From Euptelea pleiosperma (Eukaryota; Streptophyta; Magnoliopsida; Ranunculales; Eupteleaceae), in NCBI GenBank assembly GCA_035048495.1, contig CM068551.1, forward strand, positions 9,673,248 through 9,737,247: a DNA stretch of 64,000 nt, read 5' to 3'. Below, one piece after another: positions 56,727 to 64,000 of the stretch (position 1 is its first letter; each line of letters starts with the position of its first letter). The notes beneath the pieces are model-generated. The model ran no database searches, was not told where the DNA came from, and worked only from the letters and a program-made list of their open reading frames with translations. The translations under genes and the position numbers were made by a program.

Positions 56727-58085
56727 CTAGTCAGCAATCCTAACTATACATGATCGATAAATACGAGTGGTCTCAATACTCCTCCCAATAGGGGTAGAGA
56801 CACACAAAACATAATCTAGGAGTTCAGATTCTAAACCCAAGGTACAAGCAAAAGTAGAAGATATAAAAGAGTGTGTAGAGCTTGGATCAAAAAGAATTTT
56901 AGCCCAAGAGTTGTAAACTAAAAGGGTACCTTCGACCACTGCATTGGTTGCTTGGGTGTCTGGCGCTACCATCGCAAAAACTCGACCCTGAGCCCTGGGT
57001 CCTTGATTTCCAAGATTCTGATTCTGCTGAGGTAGACGTGGTTGTGATGGCTGTTGATGAACTTTTTGTTGCATCTGTTGTTGCTGAGGACGAGGCTCCT
57101 GGTATTGAGGTCGTTGCTGCTGTGGTCGAAATAATTGTAGATGTGTCGTAGGTGATGGGCAATTCCTCACATGGTGTCCTTGTTGTCCACATCCAAAACA
57201 TCTAATCTGGTACTGTTGTCCTTGTTGCTGAGTGTTGTGTTGGCGAAGCAGCTGTGGTTGTGGTGCTATGAAGGATGGACAATTCTTCTTGATGTGTCCC
57301 ATTAGTCCACATTTATGACACTTAATGTGGTCAATTTGTCCTATTTGCTGTGGAGGATTCATTCGTTGTTTCTTGTTGTTGTTTTGTCCTCCAATTTGTC
57401 CTTTCTCGTTCTGCTCCCTGAGCCTCTGAGTATCGTCCATCTCAACCTCAACGAGAAGCGCTCTATCGACCACTTCGGCATTCGTGCGAAGCTTTAATGC
57501 CGTTAATCTTCCTCTGATCCCTGGTCGTAGTCCTTCTTGAAATTTTTGAGCCTTCAAAGACTCGTCCGCCACGATATGATGTGCGAAACGTGCTAACTCC
57601 ACGAACTTGGCTTCGTATTTAGAGACCGTCATATTCTTTTGTACTAGGTACAAGAATTCGGCGCGCTTTTGATTCCTCACTGCTTCTGGAAAGTATCGCT
57701 CTAAAAAGACTTCCTCGAACTGAGCCCAAGACATCTTATTCACATCTCGGGACCTCTTGACCATGGCCCACCAATGGTCAGCTTCTCCTTGGAGCATGTA
57801 TGCCGACAAGGTTACTTTCTGCCGATTAGTTGCAGAGAGGACCTCTAAGGTCTTGTTCATCTCTCGCAACCAAGTCTCAGCCTCGAGGGGGTCAGGAGTA
57901 CCCTTGAAAGCTGAAGGATTAAGCCTCTTGAACTCTCTCATTATTCCCACCATCCGATTCTCTTCAGATTCATCTTGAACTGGTGGTGCTTGCGGCTGGG
58001 CATGCTGCTGCATAAAAGCAGTCATGTTCCTCACAGCCTGGGCCAAGGATTCCTCGGGCCCAACATGCGTAGACTCACTAGCCAT
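56727..58085 (-). pseudogene. Tekay Gag and protease start
   Basis: 452 codons from the ATG at 58085. The Retrotrans_gag domain is clear (FKGTPDPLEAETWLREM, QGEADHWWAMV, FEEVFLERYFPEAVRNQKRAEF, about residues 60-190). Two CCHC knuckles follow: CHKCGLMGHIKKNC (about 57324-57283) and CFGCGQQGHHVRNC (about 57200-57159), which bind RNA. A glutamine/proline-rich linker leads to the protease. Its active-site triad is DPS (FDPSSTHSFIS) instead of the family's usual DSG, which should abolish cleavage. A TAG at 56729-56727 ends the frame. The start is chosen as the first ATG before the gag domain, about 200 bp from the primer site. Confidence 0.93.
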
Positions 58086-58265
58086 CTACTAAATTACAGA
58101 AATATATATAAGTGTTAAGTGTCGGCAAACAACGTTCATACAAGCATATATATATGTGCATATATGTATATACAGTATCAGAGTTCAGTGAGCAAATCCT
58201 ATTGTTTAAGTGTTAACAAGTGATCCTATGGTTCTCATGTAATAATCCCTAGGAACTAAAGCCTA

Positions 58266-58278
58266 GGCTTTGATACCA
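58266..58278 (-). other. Primer-binding site of the Tekay element, tRNA-iMet
   Basis: The minus strand reads TGGTATCAAAGCC three bases inside the 5' LTR. It matches the usual TGGTATCAGAGC site at all but one position. Confidence 0.85.
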
Positions 58279-58281
58279 CTT

Positions 58282-60272
58282 TGTCACGCCCCGAACCTGG
58301 GTCTATCAGACCCGACCCGTGGTCCATAACTCAGACCCATGGTCCCGGATGTGAGGATAAGAAAAGAATTATGAGAATAATCCAATTATTTCATTAATAG
58401 GTCTCATCACTACATTATTCAAATAAAAAAAATGTCAATGTTTATTACATCATAGCTTCTAAAGTAATACCTAATGCATATTTTCTAAGAAAGCAATAAA
58501 GTAAGATATGGATCAATTCTCTGTCGGCTCCGCATGTGCTACGCACCCGCTTCATTGGGCAAATCTGAAACATAATAAATAGGTTGAGCCGCGAAGCCCA
58601 GTAGGTACACTCCATCACCCTTATTACCATGGGGATGAGCGACTAACCACGGATAATCAACAGAAATAATACATAATGTAGATAATGCAATAGGATAATA
58701 ATAATCAAACCAAATTTAAACATTAAAAGAAAATTCGATGAGCATGCATGACATAAACACTACGGGGCACACTTTATACAAACAGCGGGCCAAACTATCA
58801 AATACCACATGGATCCAAGGGGGTTGAGGCTTTACACCCCAGGGCTCCGAGCCCTCCTTGCTCTTTAAGGAAAAATCCTAAGGGGTTCGGCACATAACAC
58901 GGCACGAAACCCTAACCGTGTGTCCATGCACTCTCAATCTTCTTTTTTTTTTAATCTCATAGAATAATCCATCATATATTGATAGGCAATCATAAAATAA
59001 CATGACATATATTACAAACAATATACAAATCTGCATTTTTAAGAAGATAACAAATATTTTAAAACATGCTCGAATTCTTTCTAACATAACTAATCATGCT
59101 TTTGAAAATATAACACATGTAGATTTAACAAAAATACAAGGTTTTTAACTAATTAAAAATGTAACATTCAACATATCATATATACACTTTGTATAAAAAT
59201 AAGCATGGGAATAAAGGGAGGAAATAACCTACATCTGTTCTTTAAACTAGATCTTTGTGATATGTTCGTTTCTTCTCTCCTATCTTCTTTTTGTTCTATG
59301 ATCTTCCACAAGTATTTTAAAATAAAAGGTTTAGAAAAAAATAAAAAGCCCTTAAGAAATAGTTTATAGTTTGAGTAATTGGATGTGAAAAGTTGTTAGA
59401 ACTTTGGGGTAGCTAATGGCTTAATGAGATGGAGAACCAATACAAGAGAAGAGAGAGAGAGCTAATGGCTTGATGAAAAGATGGTGTCTCCTATGGCCTT
59501 TATATAGCCTTACCAAAGGCTTAGGTTAGCAATGTTAGGTTTAGGTTAGCAAAGAGGTTTTCAAAAGTGGTAAAGTTAATTAATGATTAAAAGAGTTTCT
59601 AACTTAATAAAAAGTGAGGTTTCTAAAGTTAATAAAAAATGAGTTTCTTATATTTAAAGTGAAGTTTTTCTCCCCATAGTGTTTAACAATTTCTATGTAG
59701 GAAGAAAGAAAAATATTTTCTCTTTTATAGGTGGCATTTTGAAAAATTAAGAATGCATTATTACATGTGTTATTTTATTCCTAATTTATTTTTATTTGTA
59801 CATGTGGCAGCCACATAAGCAAATGAGTTTCTTAAAAAATTAAATCTAACTAGCATAGTCATCTTATTTTTAAATGTTAGGAGTAGGGTGTATGACACAC
59901 ACACAATCACTTAAATATACATGCACTATTCATATGTGCTTTAAAATATAAGCAATTAATTAATTAAGGCTATAAGTTATATGTATATTTTTAATTAAAT
60001 AATTATAAAATTAATATAAGAATTAAAATGCACATATATGGGCCTCAAAACAGTCTTCAAGTCATGCGCCTTATTAAGCCCCTATGGGCCCCATAAGGAG
60101 ATTACTAAAAAATCCGAAAATTTATTTTTTTCTAAAATTTTCTAAAAGTCAAATATAGTCTCCTATTAGTTAAATAAGTCAAGGTAGACATAATTAAAGT
60201 CTAAAAAGTCAAGAATACCCTAATATATCAATATGACAGAATTGTCTTTTAAGGGAGTTTTAAGGTTTTACA
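58282..60272 (-). mobile_element. 5' LTR of the Tekay element
   Basis: 1991 bp, same length as the partner LTR at 51558. It begins TGTAAAACCTT and ends GGGGCGTGACA on the minus strand. Its differences from the partner are mostly transitions scattered over the whole length. Confidence 0.95.
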
Positions 60273-60943
60273 TCATTAGTAAGTCCCTTGTAGAAGACGT
60301 GGACAAGATTGCCCTTGTCGATGCTATAGTGGGGACACTTAGTTAGGTAGTCTTGGAATCTATCCCACGCTTCGAAAAAAATTTCATCGGACTTTTGTCG
60401 AAAGTCCAGGATGAGTTGCTTCATTTGGTTGGTCCGAGTCATGGAGTAGAATTTAGACATGAATTTGCCCACCAATTCTTTCCAACTGCTGATTGAATCA
60501 GCGGGTAAGGAGTAGAGCCAATCTGAGGCTCGGTCTTTGAGCGAGAATGGGAAAACTCGCAGACGCACATTGTCATCATCGAGGTTCTGATTCTTGAAAA
60601 GTAGGATGACATGTTGGAATTCCCTAATATGGGAATATGGGTCTTCTTTTGCGAGACCACGAAAGGTTGGCGGCATTTGGATCATCTGCGGCCTTATCTT
60701 AAACTGTACCGCCGTAGTAGATGGGAGAATAATGCAAGTGGGCGGATTAGCAGAGATAGGGGCGAACGTCTCGATAAGAGGTTGTTCGACTGCCATGACT
60801 ACAAAGGTAGTAGTACTGGGGGAGGCGGGTGGGGAAAGAGATGGGGAAGAATTCAGTAGAGGATCCACTGTAGGTACGTGATTCTCAGATCGAATCAAGC
60901 GCTTGTTCGGACGAGTCCAAATGGGCATGCGCTGATGAGGCAA
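60273..60943 (-). pseudogene. Element 3 Gag, N-terminal part
   Basis: Open from the ATG at 60943 up to the Tekay insertion. The Retrotrans_gag domain of the Athila type is visible: PPTFRGLAKEDPYSHIREF, RLRVFPFSLKDRASDWLYSLP, SWKELVGKFMSKFYSMTRTNQMK and FFEAWDRFQDYLTKCPHY, ending in the YKGL block at the insertion point. The C-terminal continuation starts at 51557. The capsid region seen here is exactly what elements 1 and 2 lack. The first 50 residues are serine- and proline-rich without a known motif. Confidence 0.88.
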
Positions 60944-62542
60944 GCTCTATACTTGGCAAAAAGTTGCCAGAGAGGAACACTATCCTAAATGATGCACACC
61001 AAGCACAGATAATCCTATTGGAAGCAATCAGGATATATTTTAGGAATTATCTTTGTTAGTTTTTCGGTTAAAGTAGATTATGACAGTGGGCGGACCACTG
61101 GTTTATCTTTTAACCGCCGGACTAACTGTTTTGCACTCAGAGGTTCTCACCAGGCTACACTCTTCAGAGCGAATCCTTTAGTACTAACTCTAATTAACAA
61201 CAAGGCAATCCGAAGCCTAGACAGACGTGCGGCACAATGGCTGACTTAAGTACGTCCCAGACTAACCGGATTGGTCAAGTGGATAAGAAGAGTGTTCCCT
61301 CGGGTTAAGCTAGGGTTGGTGCGTGTTCCTAGTCCACACGCGACTAACCGCCGAATAGTCTAAGATGCCACGTCGAGCTTAGTGTACTTGAGTAGCAGGG
61401 ACTTATGGGTGTGTTAGACAACAGGGACTCGCGCTCGTGGTCTTATTTCGATTGGATGTTAAGCGGGTTCGATTTGTGTGGATTTTTCCTCGAACACCGG
61501 GCTAATTGGCTCTACTTCTTGATTCTTTTTATTATAGATGGATCCTGGGGATCAATTTCAGCTGGAGTGATGAGGTGGGTGATGAAATCCCACCAGTTTC
61601 AATTTTGGAGCTGGGTTTGCTCTCTTAGAGTTTATTGATTAACGGCCACGCCACGCAAGTCGAAGAATATGTATGCGAGAGCAAATAGACAAGCGGCAAT
61701 GATGCACCCAATAACACCGTATCGCACTCAAGGCGAGGATAGGGACTTACCTCCCGTGGGCCACACCACGGGGTCGCCTCCGTGGGTTAGGGAGGGGTAT
61801 CCTAATGGGCTTGGGCCCGACTCCACCTCTTTGAGCTTTCGCTCCCTACCCACACTGGATTGTGTTCCTGCAGAAACAGTTAGATCTCACGGTCTAGGTC
61901 TTTGGGATTCTATTTGGAAGATCCTTGCCTTTTTAGGGTTCACTAAACAAGCACTAGATTTAGGCAAGTTTTTGAATTAGTTTCCAAATTCGAGATGGGT
62001 TAAAATTTAGGAATTCCCAGATTAGAAAATACCTAGATTGGAAAGTTTCCCGAACTGTGGAGATCTTCCAAGAAAGATTTTTTCCAAATTTGGAAGATTT
62101 CTAAAGATAGAAATTCTTCTAAAGAGGAAACTTCTAAGAGGGGAAACCCTAATTAAGCAGAGTTTCAAGATTTTAGAATCTTTCCAAAAATCGCAAATCC
62201 TTGATTGGTGATTTCTAAAAATCTGCAGAATATAAAACCCTAATTATTTTGAATTTTGAATTTTTATTTTTTTGGTATTTTCCATTTAATCTAGGGTTTC
62301 TAAAAAACCCTAGAACAAGATCTAGCAGTTATTTGGAAAGCAGTAAAATTCCTAAATTATTACAACTTTGCACTCGGCCTTCCGAGGCATTAAAAATAGT
62401 AATTTAAAAACTGCTAAAAATCACTAAAAACCAAAAAATAGAAAGTTTCCCGAAAAGGCCTGGCTGTCCAAATTGAGCAACTTTTCACTTCAGCAACTTT
62501 CCAATTCCGTCTTTACGTCCTTTTTCGCACTCCCGTACTCTC
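60944..62542 (-). mobile_element. 5' leader of element 3
   Basis: A 1.6-kb non-coding leader between primer site and gag ATG. It matches the leaders of elements 1 and 2 along its length, including 'gacagacgtgcggca', 'gattggtcaagtg' and 'gaaatcccaccagttt'. Short ORFs (for example at 61669-61980) are not conserved as proteins. Confidence 0.75.
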
Positions 62543-62559
62543 GAGCGGCAGCGACGCCA
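62543..62559 (-). other. Primer-binding site of element 3, tRNA-Asp-like
   Basis: The minus strand reads TGGCGTCGCTGCCGCTC two bases inside the LTR. It agrees with TGGCGCCGTTGCCGG of Athila-type tRNA-Asp sites at most positions. Confidence 0.7.
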
Positions 62560-62561
62560 TT

Positions 62562-64000
62562 TGAAACTAGGATTTTTTCGCGTCGTTGATTATGGAAACC
62601 CTAATTCTAACATATTTGTAATTTTTATCCGATTATCCTGCAAAATTAACAGATTTGTATAGGGATTCGTGTCGGATTTCGATCCGTACTCGGGGTTAGT
62701 TTGTGCAAGCAGTGAACATGAAATGATGAATTTTTCTTAGAAATTGCTAAAAGTAAAGGGATGGAAGGGTGAGAATAGTGGTTGACAGTGATTTTTTTAA
62801 AACTTGATTTGATGATTGTAGAGAGAGATACACAGATACTACTAACACAAACTTTTCATTAATAATTAAGCAATCTAGTACATGTATTGAAATTTAATTC
62901 TACTTAAAATAAACTAAAACATTTGGATCTAGAGAGAAAGAGAGGAGAGAGAGAGAAAGGGAGAAAGTCCTAGAGAGAGAAACTATGGTAAAAAGAAATG
63001 TTTTACCTTCAACTTATTTGGAGAGATAAGATCTGCCCGGTGAGTGGTTCGGCCCGGGTGGTCGGCCAAGGGGATGAAGGTTATGATGGTTGCACGTGTA
63101 GAGACCGGAGACGCTTGGAGAATGGTGGAGCAACTTGCTGGTTTGCAAGTTTTTAGAACAAATGTTGCAAAGGGACCCGAACTGTGGATGGAGAAGATGA
63201 AGATCGGTGGCTAAAGTAGCAAGATGGTAACGCTAATGGAGATGATGATGGCATTGGATGGCAGGCTGCAACGGTAGAGGAGGATCCAACGGTCATGGAT
63301 GACCAAACCTCAGCCCTTCTCTTTTTTTTTTTTTTATTTTTATAAGAAGAACGGCAGAGGAGAGAGGATGGCGAGCACGGTGGTGTTAGTGTTTGCTGTT
63401 CGGTTTGGGGCGGTGCACCTGCAGGTGGACTGGTGTGGCTGTTATGGTGATCGGCTGCAACCCAACAAGTGAGAGAATGAAAACGGTGGAGGCGGTGGTG
63501 CAGCACACGATTCTTGCTGCAGCAGCACCGTGAATGGAGGCTGAGGTAGGATGCAGCGGTAAGGAGGAGGTGCAGATCACCTCCTCTCTTCTTCTTGTTC
63601 TTCTCCTTCCCCTTTTTTTTTTTTTCTATTTTTCTTTTGGATTTGCAGGCGTTGGAGGCTTGGGCTAATTAAAATTTTCAATTTTCAAATAAAAAAAAAA
63701 AATTAAAAAAAAAAAAAAAATTTTGAAGTTTTTTAAGAATTTTTAATAGATTAAAAAAGTTTTAAGAAAAATTTTTTAAAATAAAAAAATTTATTTTTAA
63801 TTTATCTAAAAAAATTAAAAAAAAAATTTTCATTTTAAAAATTTTTTCTTAAAACTTTTTTAATCTATTAATAAAAAACTTTAAAATTTAATTTATTTTT
63901 TTTAAAGAAAATTTTTTTTTAAAGAAATTTTATTTTTAAAGAAATATATATTTTTTTTTGATTTGAAAATTGAAAATTTTAATTAGCCCAAGCCTCCAAC
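62562..64000 (-). mobile_element. 5' LTR of element 3 (runs off the window)
   Basis: It starts TGAAACTAGGATTTTTTCGCG next to the primer site. The first 738 bp match the 3' LTR fragment at 39411. The rest is AT-rich and ends in a large inverted repeat at the window edge. Its far end (TGATATTCGC) is outside the window. Confidence 0.8.
63651..64000. repeat. Large AT-rich inverted repeat, about 350 bp
   Basis: The 40 bp at 63651-63690 are the exact reverse complement of 63961-64000. The parts between are also complementary with small gaps, meeting near 63826. It contains almost only A and T apart from the outer 20 bp of each arm. Confidence 0.85.

Larger units (their letters stand above)
51558..60272 (-). 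mobile_element. Complete Tekay-type chromovirus, TSD TCATC/TCATT
   Basis: 8715-bp Ty3/gypsy element on the minus strand with two 1991-bp LTRs, an iMet-type primer site, gag-pol with integrase chromodomain, and a polypurine tract. TCATC (51553-51557) and TCATT (60273-60277) form a 5-bp TSD with one change. It interrupts gag of element 3. With one TSD copy removed the Gag frame is preserved across the site. The element's own coding region has three in-frame stops and at least one frameshift. Confidence 0.95.
39411..64000 (-). mobile_element. Element 3: Athila-type gag-pol retrotransposon (partial, interrupted)
   Basis: Minus-strand order: 5' LTR (62562 to beyond the window), primer site, leader, gag, protease, RT, RNase H, integrase, 3' non-coding region and a truncated 3' LTR (39411-40198). 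Protease DLGASVNL, RT FMDD and the absence of a chromodomain fit the Athila branch of Ty3/gypsy. It is broken by a Tekay element in gag, a solo LTR in RT, a truncated LTR between RNase H and integrase, and several stops and frameshifts. Confidence 0.85.

Noticed and set aside
1..64000. CRISPR array, operon or bacterial gene cluster
   Set aside because: There are no spaced direct repeats of the right kind and no runs of co-directional intact genes. All coding signals are plant retrotransposon domains.

Overview
This window is plant nuclear heterochromatin made almost wholly of nested LTR retrotransposons. The evidence is the Ty3/gypsy families present (Athila-type and chromodomain-bearing Tekay-type), large LTRs with TG...CA ends and 5-bp target-site duplications (TSDs), a LINE-type zf-RVT remnant and copia-type LTR debris. 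I see no intact host gene, rRNA, true tRNA gene or CRISPR array. The species cannot be named from this sequence. All alignments were made by eye.

Layout. 1-6290: copia-like LTR pieces in inverted orientation flank a decayed Tekay-like LTR that carries a 4.3-kb solo LTR (1321-5605). 6481-11403: an old, broken Athila-like element (element 0) with a LINE remnant inside. 11628 to beyond the window: element 1, a non-autonomous Athila relative on the minus strand. Its interior carries three solo LTRs (16185-18783, 20652-28391, 28910-31538), and the second of these contains two more (20978-23638, 24953-27360). Its 5' LTR (from 32493) is interrupted at 34022 by element 2, a sister non-autonomous element. 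The leader of element 2 is interrupted at 39411 by element 3, an Athila-type gag-pol element on the minus strand that runs off the right end.

Element 3 is itself split three times: by a truncated LTR (41620-44843) between RNase H and integrase, by a solo LTR in RT (45313-48374), and by a complete 8.7-kb Tekay chromovirus (51558-60272) in gag. The nesting is thus at least four layers deep. Removing each insert at its TSD rejoins recognisable sequence in the layer beneath.

How the parts relate. Elements 1, 2 and 3 share LTR ends (TGATATTCGC...TTTCA), leader sequence and, where visible, a tRNA-Asp-like primer-binding site. They also share an AGGA-loop hairpin after the last ORF. Only element 3 encodes protease, RT, RNase H and integrase. 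Elements 1 and 2 encode a truncated Gag-like protein fused to a duplicated protease tail, so they would have needed enzymes supplied in trans. Every coding region here is broken by stops, frameshifts or insertions.

The most unusual signal is in the LTRs. Nine of them carry, about 455 bp from their 5' end and in the sense direction, a tRNA-like pair of RNA polymerase III A-box and B-box motifs. The spacing is 44 nt in eight copies and 45 in one, and a T-run usually follows. Several of the same LTRs also have a palindrome next to a TATA-like box and repeated GGAGTTGCA hairpins.
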